Assembly: GCA_002471195.1 (NCBI GenBank)
Contig: DKPN01000020.1
Span: forward strand, 47,199-92,021
Direction: 5' to 3'
DNA: 44,823 nt
DNA from: Bacteroides sp. UBA7333
GTDB lineage: Bacteria; Bacteroidota; Bacteroidia; Bacteroidales; Bacteroidaceae
A program made the position numbers and the translations under genes. The first letter of the stretch is position 1; each line of letters starts with the position of its first letter. Positions 36,554-44,602 of this stretch are shown here, piece by piece. Under the pieces are notes generated by a model. The model saw nothing but the letters and a program-made list of their open reading frames with translations, had not been told where the DNA came from and did not search any database.

Positions 36554-38122
36554 ATGAGAAAAGACCATCTATTGTGGGTTGATGATGAAATTGATCTTTT
36601 AAGACCACATATCCTTTTTTTAAAAAACAAGGGATATGAGGTAGATACTGCAACCAACGGAATGGATGCATTGGATAAATGCCGTAATACAGATTATGAT
36701 CTTATCTTTTTGGATGAAAATATGCCGGGAATTAGTGGACTCGAAACTCTTGCACAGATAAAAGAGATTTCTCCATCAATACCTGTTATCATGATCACAA
36801 AAAGTGAAGAGGAAAATATCATGGATATGGCTATTGGCAGCAAAATAGCCGATTATCTAATTAAACCGGTTAACCCGAATCAAATATTACTTTCATTAAA
36901 GAAAAACTTGCATCGCAAAGATATTGTTTCGGGAGTAGCACAAACGGCTTATCAACAAAATTTTGGCAAAATAGGGATGCAGATAAACGATTCACTAACG
37001 ATGTCGGACTGGATTGAGTTGTATCGCCGATTAGTATATTGGGAACTGGAACTTGAATCGAGCGATAGCTCAATGGGTGAAATGCTCTCAATGCAAAAAA
37101 CCGATGCAAATAACTCGTTTGGCAAATTTGTGAAACGCAATTATTTGGATTGGATGGCAGCGATGAATCCTAAAAACCCCAAAGAGGAAAATAGACCAAT
37201 GATGAGTCCCGATGTAATGAAAAAAACAATTTTTCCATTGTTAGACCAAGGAGAAAAAGTTTTTTTCTTAGTACTCGATAACTTCAGATATGATCAATGG
37301 AGGGTTATATCAGAAGAAATTTCGGATATGTTCAACTACGAAGAACAATTGTATGTTAGCATATTGCCTACTGCAACACAGTATGCGAGAAACTCTATCT
37401 TTTCGGGATTGATGCCAATACAAATAGCAGAGATGTTTCCTGAGTTATGGGTAGATGAAGACGAAGAAGAAAATAAAAATTTAAACGAAGCACCACTTAT
37501 TAAAACATGCTTGGATAGATTTAGAAGGGAGAATTCTTTTTCATATCATAAAATTAATGATGTTGCAAATGGAGAAAAACTAATACATCAAATTCCTCAG
37601 CTGGTAAAGAATGACTTGAACGTAGTTGTTTATAATTTTATAGACATGTTGAGCCATACCAGAACTGAGAGCAAAATGATTCGTGAATTGGCTTCTACAG
37701 AAGCGGCATATAGAAGTTTAACTTTATCGTGGTTTAAACACTCTCCTTTGCGCGATTTATTAAAAGAGTTGGCAGCCAGAAAAATAAGAGTAGTGATAAC
37801 TACTGATCATGGTAGTATACGGGTTGATAATCCTATTAAAGTACAAGCTAACAATGGGGAAATCAATTCGAACTTGCGTTATAAACTATCGCGTAATATG
37901 ACGTATAACTCAAAACAAGTATACGAACTAAATCGACCTCAAGAAGCCTTTTTGCCTTGTCCGAATGTGAGCACCAAGTACATTATCGCCACAAACAAAG
38001 ACTTCTTTGCTTATCCCAATAATTTCAATTACTATGTGTCGTATTACGCTAATACGTTTCAACATGGTGGAATATCAATGGAAGAAATGATAATTCCTTT
38101 GATTACTTTGAAAGCTAAATAA
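36554..38122 (+). CDS. porX: PorX: response regulator fused to a PglZ-type phosphatase domain
   Basis: A 522-aa cytoplasmic regulator of type IX secretion. Receiver domain 1-120 with acceptor Asp54 in FLDENMPG, acidic pair Asp10/Asp11 and Lys104 in IKPV. A helical linker (about 120-200) leads to an alkaline-phosphatase-superfamily (PglZ) domain. Metal and catalytic residues are visible: Asp242 in VLDNFR, Thr273 or Thr275 in LPTATQYAR, Asp364 and His368 in FIDMLSH, Asp418 and His419 in TTDHGS, and His504 in FQHGG. Published PorX work reports zinc-dependent phosphodiesterase activity on oligonucleotides and pairing with kinase PorY. It starts 13 nt after the PorW-like gene. No PorY gene is seen. 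Confidence 0.94.
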   Translation: MRKDHLLWVDDEIDLLRPHILFLKNKGYEVDTATNGMDALDKCRNTDYDLIFLDENMPGISGLETLAQIKEISPSIPVIMITKSEEENIMDMAIGSKIADYLIKPVNPNQILLSLKKNLHRKDIVSGVAQTAYQQNFGKIGMQINDSLTMSDWIELYRRLVYWELELESSDSSMGEMLSMQKTDANNSFGKFVKRNYLDWMAAMNPKNPKEENRPMMSPDVMKKTIFPLLDQGEKVFFLVLDNFRYDQWRVISEEISDMFNYEEQLYVSILPTATQYARNSIFSGLMPIQIAEMFPELWVDEDEEENKNLNEAPLIKTCLDRFRRENSFSYHKINDVANGEKLIHQIPQLVKNDLNVVVYNFIDMLSHTRTESKMIRELASTEAAYRSLTLSWFKHSPLRDLLKELAARKIRVVITTDHGSIRVDNPIKVQANNGEINSNLRYKLSRNMTYNSKQVYELNRPQEAFLPCPNVSTKYIIATNKDFFAYPNNFNYYVSYYANTFQHGGISMEEMIIPLITLKAK

Positions 38123-38177
38123 TTATTATAAATGTAAATTATAACGACTATCCATATGATAGTAAAACATAAAAGAG

Positions 38178-38591
38178 ATGGAAATTAAAATTCAATCATT
38201 AGATCAAATTCAAGATGCAGCAAAACAGTTCATCAACCACATGGGTGAAAATACCGTTTTTGCTTTTTATGGTAAGATGGGAGCTGGCAAAACAACTTTT
38301 GTGAAAGCCGTTTGCGAGGCATTAGGTGTAAATGATGTTATTACTTCACCAACTTTTGCTATTGTCAATGAATATCGTTCGGACTCTACCAACGAATTGA
38401 TTTATCATTTCGATTTTTATCGAATTAAAAAACTTAGTGAGGTTTATGATATGGGATATGAAGACTACTTGTATAGCGGAGCATTATGTTTTATTGAGTG
38501 GCCCGAACTCATTGAAGAATTATTGCCCGAAGATGCAGTGAAAGTATCTATTGAGGAAACAGAAGATGGATGTAGACTAATTAAAATGTAA
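38178..38591 (+). CDS. tsaE: tRNA threonylcarbamoyladenosine biosynthesis ATPase TsaE
   Basis: A 137-aa P-loop ATPase that acts with TsaB and TsaD to form t6A37 in tRNAs reading ANN codons. Walker A is GKMGAGKTTFVKA (32-44). ITSPTFAIVNEY (about 56-67) and LIYHFDFYRI (about 74-83) are family-typical, as is FIEWPE near 112. Length matches the family. It follows porX after 55 nt, an order I associate with Bacteroidales. The next gene starts 6 nt after its stop. Confidence 0.95.
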   Translation: MEIKIQSLDQIQDAAKQFINHMGENTVFAFYGKMGAGKTTFVKAVCEALGVNDVITSPTFAIVNEYRSDSTNELIYHFDFYRIKKLSEVYDMGYEDYLYSGALCFIEWPELIEELLPEDAVKVSIEETEDGCRLIKM

Positions 38592-38597
38592 GTGAGC

Positions 38598-38825
38598 ATG
38601 ATTGCACATTATTTTTTATTATCTCTATTTATAATATCGGGAAGCATTGCATTGCTGGCAGCTATTTTTAATTGGAATTGGTTTTTTACAGCAAGTAATG
38701 CACAATCGATAGTCAGACGATTGGGAAGATTAAAAGCACGTCTATTATACGGAGTTTGCGGAGTTATATTGATTTCGTTGGCAATATATTTTTTTCGTAC
38801 TATTTTTCTAACAGTACAATTATAA
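38598..38825 (+). CDS. Small two-helix membrane protein, Imm17-like
   Basis: A 75-aa protein with two membrane helices (about 4-25 and 48-70) around a conserved-looking loop with FNWNWFFTASNAQSIVRRLGR. This pattern resembles the immunity-17 family of small membrane proteins predicted to protect against polymorphic toxins. No toxin gene is adjacent, so the immunity label is a family name, not a demonstrated role. ATG at 38598 was chosen; a GTG at 38592 follows the tsaE stop directly. A strong terminator follows 17 nt after the stop. Confidence 0.75.
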   Translation: MIAHYFLLSLFIISGSIALLAAIFNWNWFFTASNAQSIVRRLGRLKARLLYGVCGVILISLAIYFFRTIFLTVQL

Positions 38826-38842
38826 ATATAAGTTTTATATTA

Positions 38843-38886
38843 AAAATGCCCTCAATAGTTCATGATGAAACTATTGAGGGCATTTT
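38843..38886. terminator. Strong 18-bp terminator hairpin after the porX-tsaE run
   Basis: A perfect 18-bp inverted repeat (38843-38860 with 38869-38886) around an 8-nt loop. It begins AAAATGCCC and ends GGGCATTTT, so A- and T-runs flank it and it can terminate on both strands. Confidence 0.88.
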
Positions 38887-39226
38887 ATTGTAAAAGAAAA
38901 ATTTTTACGATAGAATGCTTTCTGATAAAACTTTCTCGTAAACATTAATTAGGCTAATCAAGAATCATTAGACCCAACAAGTTCATCAGCAACAATATCT
39001 AATTGAAATACTGGTAGAGCAACCGTTATCAATTGAAGAGATATGTTAGCTTCTGTTTTAGTGACTTCGCTTAGTCAGCGCGGTAAATAAGGGGAGTTAC
39101 CACACTGATTAAGGAGAGTCATCATCATAGGTTAAGCGCTTTATTAGGTCACCATTATTTATTGATATTTAGGCTTAGAAACATCAGTCGAGCCATCTCT
39201 ATTTGGCTAAATGGGGCTTAGAATAT
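38887..39226. other. Unexplained 340-bp region: possible structured RNA or decayed gene
   Basis: No ordinary gene fits between the two strong hairpins. As RNA on the plus strand, nested pairings are possible: GTGAC (39061-39065) with GTCAC (39148-39152), AGCGC (39077-39081) with GCGCT (39136-39140), and inside these GGTAA (39082-39086) with TTACC (39097-39101). As protein on the minus strand, a frame from ATG at 39128 to a stop at 38958-38960 is broken by a single TGA at 39075-39077: 17 codons, stop, then 38 codons ending DELVGSNDS. The two readings compete. It lacks the core motifs of RNase P RNA, tmRNA and SRP RNA. No TAnnTTTG promoter is visible. Confidence 0.4.
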
Positions 39227-39277
39227 AAAAATGTCTAGGTAGACTACCGCTTAATAGTAGTCGACCTAGACATTTTT
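39227..39277. terminator. Long terminator hairpin
   Basis: AAAAATGTCTAGGT (39227-39240) pairs with ACCTAGACATTTTT (39264-39277). After one A-G mismatch, GACTAC/GTAGTC adds 6 more pairs around a 9-nt loop. The flanking A- and T-runs allow use on both strands. Confidence 0.85.
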
Positions 39278-39301
39278 ATATAAATTAGTTTTTATCGAAC
39301 A

Positions 39302-39327
39302 ACAATATTTACAATATTGTCTTTTTT
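39302..39327 (+). terminator. Second plus-strand terminator, overlapping the end of the DHOD-like gene
   Basis: ACAATATT (39302-39309) pairs with AATATTGT (39313-39320) around a 3-nt loop and is followed by C and six T. It overlaps the stop of the convergent gene at 39326. Confidence 0.55.
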
Positions 39328-40303
39328 AATCTTGCTTACTGCTAAAATATTTCAAGAATTGAGTTCTTTCCCACATGGTAATACCATGAACATCTTTTGC
39401 ATTTAATTTTCCTTTGAATTGATTGATATTAGAATAGCCTTTTTTATCCATCCATTCACTAAGAAATTGATTCATCTCGCCAATACAAGTATCTGTTCTT
39501 TCATATACTACACTACAGATTTCAACTGCAGATGCACCGGCCAAAATTGATTTTACTAATCCTTGAGAAGAGTGTATACCTCCTGAAACAGCATAGTCTA
39601 TTTTATCGACCACAGAAGAGGCTATTGCTGTCCAACGTAAAGGAGTAGATAAATCAGACTCGTTACTAAATACGTGTCCAGGAACATAGCACATTTTGTC
39701 AATATCCATATCGGGTTGATAAAAACGATTAAATAGCACTATTGCAGCTGCACCATTAGCATAAAGTTGATCTATTAAAGCAATAGGGTTAGTTAAATTG
39801 GCTCCAAGCTTCATAATAATCGGTATATTAATAACCTTTTTAATATGACGCAAGATATCAATGTGGCGTTGTTCAAATGAACCAAACTTATAATCTTTAT
39901 CCGTTTGAACGGCTAGAATATTAACCTCTAGAGCATCGGCTCCGGCTTCTTGAATTTGCTTAGCAAAGTCAATCCACTCTGAATCGGTATAACAATTGAT
40001 ACTCGCGATAATGGGTATACTACATACAGATTTGCTTGATCGAATCAATTCAAGATATTCATTCAACTTATGAGCACGTACATATTCTTCCAGATAATCA
40101 TTACCCTCACTATATTCAGCATTTTTTAAATGCTCAGCTTCAATTGTAATTTGCTCTTCAAACAATGATTTCAAAACAATAGCACCGGCACCAGCCTCTG
40201 ATAATTTTTTATTCTTGTCTGCACTGTTGGTTAAACCAGAACTACTTATTATTATAGGATTCTTTAAATGAAGTCCGGCGAAGTTAGTTTTCAAATCGCT
40301 CAT
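39326..40303 (-). CDS. Dihydroorotate dehydrogenase-like FMN protein
   Basis: A 325-aa TIM-barrel flavoprotein of the DHOD superfamily. It opens LKTNFAGLHLKNPIIISSSGLT, and has ALEVNI near residue 125, IPIIMKLGANLT (about 161-172) and AVSGGIHSSQ (about 238-247) for FMN phosphate binding. True PyrD carries a catalytic Ser or Cys loop in a different context, so the substrate is uncertain; homologues are labelled DHOD-like. It is the last gene of the DUF4494-yggS-DHOD-like operon, 20 nt after yggS. Confidence 0.88.
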   Translation of the reverse strand: MSDLKTNFAGLHLKNPIIISSSGLTNSADKNKKLSEAGAGAIVLKSLFEEQITIEAEHLKNAEYSEGNDYLEEYVRAHKLNEYLELIRSSKSVCSIPIIASINCYTDSEWIDFAKQIQEAGADALEVNILAVQTDKDYKFGSFEQRHIDILRHIKKVINIPIIMKLGANLTNPIALIDQLYANGAAAIVLFNRFYQPDMDIDKMCYVPGHVFSNESDLSTPLRWTAIASSVVDKIDYAVSGGIHSSQGLVKSILAGASAVEICSVVYERTDTCIGEMNQFLSEWMDKKGYSNINQFKGKLNAKDVHGITMWERTQFLKYFSSKQD

Positions 40304-40323
40304 AATGTTTTTGTATTAGTTTG

Positions 40324-40995
40324 TTAGTAATTTCTTTCTCCAAATATTTTGCTACCTACACGAACCAAAGTACTCCCATTGGCAATAGCCAGTTTATAAT
40401 CATCCGACATACCCATAGATAGTTCTTTAAAATAATCGGATTGACTAAAATAGTTTTCTTTTAATTCAGTATATAGCTGATATAAGAATTTAAATTCACG
40501 ATTTACCTGTTCTGTATTATCTGTAAAAGTAGCCATTCCCATCAATCCACAGATCTTAATATTGGATAACTGTTTCCACTCATCATTTCTCAACATGTCA
40601 ATACATTCATCAGGTGTAAAACCAAATTTTGTTTCCTCTTGAGCGATATGAATCTGAAGCAAACAATTGATAATACGATTTTCTTTTATCGCACATTTAT
40701 TAATTTCAACCAACAGTTTATATGAATCGACCCCATGTATTAATGAGACGAATGGTGCCATGTATTTTATCTTATTCGATTGCAAATGACCAATAAAGTG
40801 CCACTCGATATCTTTAGGCAAAGATTCATATTTTGCCACCATTTCTTGTACTTTACTTTCTCCAAATATACGTTGGCCCACACAGTAAGCTTCATCAATA
40901 GCTTCAATAGGATGAAACTTTGAAACAGCTACTAACTTCACACCATCAGGTATTTGAGTCAATATATCTTTTAAATTTTCAGCAATACTGAACAT
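40324..40995 (-). CDS. YggS-family PLP homeostasis protein
   Basis: A 223-aa cytoplasmic PLP-binding protein (PLPBP/YggS). The PLP lysine is Lys26 in LVAVSKFHP. IFGESKVQEMVAKYESLP and WHFIGHLQSNKIK (about 65-77) are signature stretches, followed by LMGMATF and LSMGMSDDY near the C-terminus for phosphate binding. The family has no known enzymatic reaction and balances B6 vitamers. It lies 8 nt after the DUF4494 gene. Confidence 0.95.
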   Translation of the reverse strand: MFSIAENLKDILTQIPDGVKLVAVSKFHPIEAIDEAYCVGQRIFGESKVQEMVAKYESLPKDIEWHFIGHLQSNKIKYMAPFVSLIHGVDSYKLLVEINKCAIKENRIINCLLQIHIAQEETKFGFTPDECIDMLRNDEWKQLSNIKICGLMGMATFTDNTEQVNREFKFLYQLYTELKENYFSQSDYFKELSMGMSDDYKLAIANGSTLVRVGSKIFGERNY

Positions 40996-41003
40996 AGTAA
41001 TGA

Positions 41004-41474
41004 TTAAGCGCTAAATTCAGGTTTATCATTAGGTTCAGAACTATAAGGATAAACATCCATCAAAGTCGTTTCTGAAACCATACCAATTTGATAATCAGCC
41101 ATTGTACCTTTCATTCCTTCACCTAATTTTTTAATTGCATCACGAAGGTCAGAAGCCTGTACAAGTACCTGTGTAGAACTTTTCTTTTCAGCACCCGATT
41201 TTTCATCCAATGTGATAAAGATTAGTTTACATTTGAAATAGCGATCAGCACTTTCTTCATCAGAAGTAAACAACTCTGAATAGTTAGCACGTTTAATATC
41301 TGATACTGTAAATTCGCCTGTTATAAATGGAGTCATTTCTTCTATGATACGTGCTTCAGCTTCAGTAAAACTAAGTGCATCCACCAAATAAGGTTCAGTT
41401 ACTTTCTTGTTCATCCCGTTTTCCATCATCTTCTCGTAACGGATTTTGCACTCAAACCAAGTATGCATTGCCAT
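41004..41474 (-). CDS. DUF4494 family protein
   Basis: A 156-aa protein I recognise as DUF4494, found in Bacteroidota and often next to yggS. It begins MAMHTWFECKIRYEKM and contains PYLVDALSFTEAEARIIEEM and VSDIKRANYSELF. No catalytic motif is apparent. The frame extends to a GTG at 41522, but ATG at 41474 (or 41468) fits the family start. It is first in the operon, behind a -7 box at 41545-41552. Confidence 0.88.
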   Translation of the reverse strand: MAMHTWFECKIRYEKMMENGMNKKVTEPYLVDALSFTEAEARIIEEMTPFITGEFTVSDIKRANYSELFTSDEESADRYFKCKLIFITLDEKSGAEKKSSTQVLVQASDLRDAIKKLGEGMKGTMADYQIGMVSETTLMDVYPYSSEPNDKPEFSA

Positions 41475-41518
41475 AAAATAATAGTTTAATTTGTTATATT
41501 CTTTTTTATCAATGATAT

Positions 41519-41552
41519 ACACTTTTTAAAGTGTAAATTGTCTACAAAGATA
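41519..41552 (-). promoter_or_regulatory. -7 box and palindrome upstream of the DUF4494 operon
   Basis: On the minus strand TATCTTTG (41552-41545) matches TAnnTTTG. Downstream of it, ACACTTTTTAAAGTGT (41519-41534) is a palindrome of two 7-bp arms. It would sit at the transcript start, as an operator or a 5'-UTR hairpin. Confidence 0.5.
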
Positions 41553-41878
41553 AATGAAAAAATAGAAACTTATTCTTCTTGATAGTTAATAACATTTAGT
41601 TAAACGATTAATTTTGCACACATCGAATACAGAATCCTGAATAGTCGGTATAGACACCCCTCTTTTTTGATATTGACAGTCGCACAGGCTGTAAATAACA
41701 GCAACATAGCATATTAGCGTAGTATTTATTGACAGGGTTTGAGGCTAAAAATAAAAAGTTCTGCAAAAATAACCCTTTTTTGGTGAAAACCCCTATTCTA
41801 AAGTAGTGGGAAATGTAGTTCGAAATTTCGTGGCTATTTCCATCAAAATTAAGTTCAATAAATAAAAGCTAGTATGCT
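41553..41878. other. Intergenic region upstream of the integrase; candidate island end
   Basis: A gene-free stretch of 326 bp. It holds two direct copies of TATTGACAG (41671-41679 and 41727-41735, period 56) and a 10-bp palindrome CGAAATTTCG (41821-41830). Short repeats upstream of a recombinase gene could be arm-type binding sites. An att core cannot be fixed because only one end is in the window. Confidence 0.35.
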
Positions 41879-43165
41879 ATGTTTACAATTAATGTTAGGG
41901 GTAAAGAGAACCCAAAATCTCTGGGACAAGTAAAGTTAGAGCTTGTATTTTTCAAAACAGGCTATCCTCGTGTCACAAAGGTAATTTCTATCACTGGACC
42001 ACTTAAAGATTGGGATGCTAAGAAACAACAATTTTTAGGTCGTGGTGCAGAAACAACCGAAAGGAATCAACGCCTTTTGGAACAAAAAGCAAAGTACCAG
42101 AAAATTGCAGAAGAGTGGGAGTCTGAAGGTAGAGACTGGTCTCCCGTTCAATGGTCACACGGCTTCGATGTTGAGCAGAAAGCTAAAATTAAAAACAAGG
42201 TGCTATCTGTTAGCACTGTTCTGAGTGAAGTTATCCATCAAAAAAAGACAAAGGAGCGAATAAAGAACGGACATATTATTACAAGTGCTGGAACTGCTCG
42301 TAGATATGAAGCTTTGGAGCGTTCATTGATAGATTTTGTTCAAAACACGTACAATCGAAAACTTATCAGTTATTACTTTAGCGATATTACGGAGCAGTTT
42401 GTTCAAGATTTCATTCTATATCGACAAAAGCGAGGCATTGAGATGGGTAATGAGGGGAATGTATCCTCTATGCTCAGATGTTTATATGGCACCTGTTACT
42501 ACGCAACTAAAATGAATGTTCCTGATGTTGATTTGTCTGCATTTGAGGGTACTCAACATTTAACGAAGAGCAAAGATTTTAAACCTAAGACTCTTTCACG
42601 AGCTACGATGGCTAAGATAGAGAACATTGATCGAACACTTTTTTCACGCACAGAGAATTTCTATTTGGATTTGTACCTCTTCAGTTACTACACTGGAGGT
42701 ATTGCGAGTGTAGACATTGCATATCTAACCTGGGACTGTGTTGATGAGGAAGGTTATCTATGCTATGAACGTATTAAGTTTCCAAAGAAGGCCAGAATAA
42801 AACTAAACTCTAAGGCTCTCGCAATTATTGAGAATCATAAAGCGAAGTGTTATCAGAACTATATGCTACCTCTAATTAGCCATAAGCTCACGACAGAGAT
42901 TCAACGTATTCGCAAATTGAAGAGGACTCAAGAGAGAGTGAGTTTAGTGCTGGAGAAGGTCCGCAAAATCATCAAACATAAAGAGAAAATCACGTGGTAT
43001 TCAGCTCGTGGCACTTTTATCTCTGAGATGATAGCATCCGACATTCATCCTGTTGATGTTGCAGGAATGGCCGGGAACTCTCCAAATACAATCTATAAGC
43101 ACTACTATAAGGTTATGGATCAAAAGCAGGTCGACACAAAAATGGAGAGGGCTTTGGGGTGCTAG
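41879..43165 (+). CDS. Tyrosine-type site-specific recombinase/integrase with atypical catalytic residues
   Basis: A 428-aa integrase with the Bacteroidota layout: arm-binding N-terminus (1-60), SAM-like core-binding domain (about 110-220) and catalytic domain (about 235-420). Arg377 in YSARGTF fits the second catalytic arginine. Tyr409 or Tyr410 in YKHYYK is the likely nucleophile, and Lys303/304 could be the beta-hairpin lysine. The first arginine appears replaced: the expected site reads YYTGGIASVD (270-279). The late histidine is Asn400 in AGNSPNT, and the His before Arg377 is Tyr374. Such a variant set recurs in Bacteroidota integrases. CTnDOT IntDOT also lacks the first arginine. It marks the start of accessory DNA. 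Confidence 0.9.
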   Translation: MFTINVRGKENPKSLGQVKLELVFFKTGYPRVTKVISITGPLKDWDAKKQQFLGRGAETTERNQRLLEQKAKYQKIAEEWESEGRDWSPVQWSHGFDVEQKAKIKNKVLSVSTVLSEVIHQKKTKERIKNGHIITSAGTARRYEALERSLIDFVQNTYNRKLISYYFSDITEQFVQDFILYRQKRGIEMGNEGNVSSMLRCLYGTCYYATKMNVPDVDLSAFEGTQHLTKSKDFKPKTLSRATMAKIENIDRTLFSRTENFYLDLYLFSYYTGGIASVDIAYLTWDCVDEEGYLCYERIKFPKKARIKLNSKALAIIENHKAKCYQNYMLPLISHKLTTEIQRIRKLKRTQERVSLVLEKVRKIIKHKEKITWYSARGTFISEMIASDIHPVDVAGMAGNSPNTIYKHYYKVMDQKQVDTKMERALGC

Positions 43166-43191
43166 CACCTCAGTATAGCAAAAATAATAAT

Positions 43192-43199
43192 TAATTTTG
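43192..43199 (+). promoter_or_regulatory. -7 box of the histone H1-like gene
   Basis: TAATTTTG matches TAnnTTTG, 51 nt before the ATG at 43251. It gives the gene a promoter separate from the integrase. Confidence 0.5.
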
Positions 43200-43250
43200 T
43201 TATCTTCGCTCTCCAAATTGTGAAGTATAAACAGTTAAAACAAATTTGTA

Positions 43251-43427
43251 ATGAAAGAATTATTGGAAAAAATCGAAGCCGCATATACGGCTTTCAAAAC
43301 TGACGCTACTGCTCAGGCAGAAAATGGCAACAAAGCAGCTGGCACTCGTGCTCGCAAAACCTCTTTAGAGATTGAGAAGGCTATGAAAGAGTTCCGTAAA
43401 GTTAGTTTGGAGGAGTCGAAAAAGTAA
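43251..43427 (+). CDS. Histone H1-like (Hc1-type) protein, 58 aa
   Basis: A small, Lys/Ala/Glu-rich helical protein recognised as the Bacteroidota histone H1-like family: MKELLEKIEAAYTAFKTDA, then the conserved ENGNKAAGTRARKTSLEIEK (around 24-43) and EFRKVS. It probably binds DNA non-specifically as a nucleoid protein. The gene has its own -7 box and a strong terminator, so it is an independent unit between the integrase and the broken helicase. Genomes usually carry chromosomal copies; this one may be island-borne. Confidence 0.88.
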   Translation: MKELLEKIEAAYTAFKTDATAQAENGNKAAGTRARKTSLEIEKAMKEFRKVSLEESKK

Positions 43428-43434
43428 CCATCTT

Positions 43435-43479
43435 ATCAGACAGTTTAAGTTTTCGATGACTTGAACTGCCTGATTTTTT
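43435..43479 (+). terminator. Terminator of the histone H1-like gene
   Basis: A 15-bp stem (43435-43449 with 43460-43474; one A-C mismatch and one G-T pair), 10-nt loop, then six T. It overlaps the last codon of the convergent helicase remnant. Confidence 0.85.
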
Positions 43480-44602
43480 AGTACAGACTTCTAATTTTAT
43501 CGCTCTCATAACCAATTAATGACTTAGTTTTATGTAGGTCATGATTTCGAATAAATGAAATAAGATTATCATCATCTACGGTTATTGGTATTCTATTACG
43601 TAATTTCTTTATTGCGGAGTGAGGCACCCCATATTCAGACAACAGAACTAGATGTTCAGGGATAAAATCATTCTCAAGAGTACTTGCGAAATGAGAGTAG
43701 TCACCAGGCTTAAGATCTTTTTCATTACAGACTATCTGTTGCAGGGAGCTTACTGTAGACAACCATTTGGGAACTTTATATTGAAACCAGTGTCTTACAA
43801 CTTGTAAAATGTATTTAATTGATTTGTCCTCAAATTTGACTACCAGATCATTATCTATCTCAGAACAATTTCTCTTTGTTTTGTATTGATCAATTTGATA
43901 CTTAAGATGATCATTAATCAAGGTTGAGATAGTCTTTTCCCATGCTACGTAGCTATGAGTAAGATGTATCAGCTGAGGAAGAGTTACATTTGTAGATTCA
44001 GTTTCTAATAGAAGATTCGACCAAGCAAGTGTGAGAATGTATTCAAGCATCACTCGTTTTGGTCTTATACCACTCCAACAAATCAAGTGCTGCTTCGTGT
44101 CTATATCGGCTCGCAACTGAGCCAATATCTTCAGTTGTCCTTTAACACTTACACCATTTTTAGCTATTACTTTTCTCTCAATCTCATTGATGCTTGTAAT
44201 GTCTTTATATTGACTAGATTCCTTGTCTTTTACACTCTTGTCTTCCAGCTGTATTAGTACTTCATCTTTAATTGGATTCTGCTGGAAAAATGGAATATCA
44301 ACAATAATATCCTCTTTCTGAGGTGGAATGTTAAAATTATAGATATTACCCGTATAATGCACCATCATGCGACCTGCACGTCCTTTTATGTTTGAGTAAT
44401 CAAAATAATCAATAGGTATGTCACGACCTTTCTTAGTATCAAAATATACTATATTCTTAGCACTCGTATTCACTCCTTCAATAATAGTTGACGTGCAAAA
44501 TAGATACTTTAATTTGTTGTCATTAAAGTATTTGTAAATCTTCAGCGAAAAGTTTACCGATTGATATGAATTTAGGTTGATGGTTTTGGATTTGAGAGCA
44601 TG
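43478..44602 (-). pseudogene. C-terminal remnant of a Ski2-like SF2 helicase, N-terminus lost
   Basis: The frame is open from 44602 to 43478 but begins directly after a TAA with no start codon; the first possible GTG (44473) lies inside a core motif. The reading carries YLFCTSTIIEGVNTSAKNIV (motif V) and YSNIKGRAGRMMVHYTG (motif VI), the second RecA domain of an SF2 helicase, followed by about 270 residues of helical C-terminal domain without motifs I-III. The complete protein would need several hundred more residues. The break coincides with the left end of an insertion sequence. Helicases with this motif V/VI style occur in bacterial defence systems such as Hachiman HamB; that link is only a possibility. 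Confidence 0.8.

Noticed and set aside
39075..39077. In-frame TGA read as selenocysteine in the 38958-39128 frame.
   Set aside because: A short hairpin overlaps the TGA, but its loop and distance do not fit a bacterial SECIS, and no selenoprotein family is recognised.
39061..39277. RNase P RNA, tmRNA or SRP RNA.
   Set aside because: GGAGAGTC and GGCTTAG only vaguely recall RNase P motifs, with wrong spacing; there is no tRNA-like end of tmRNA and no SRP tetraloop motif.
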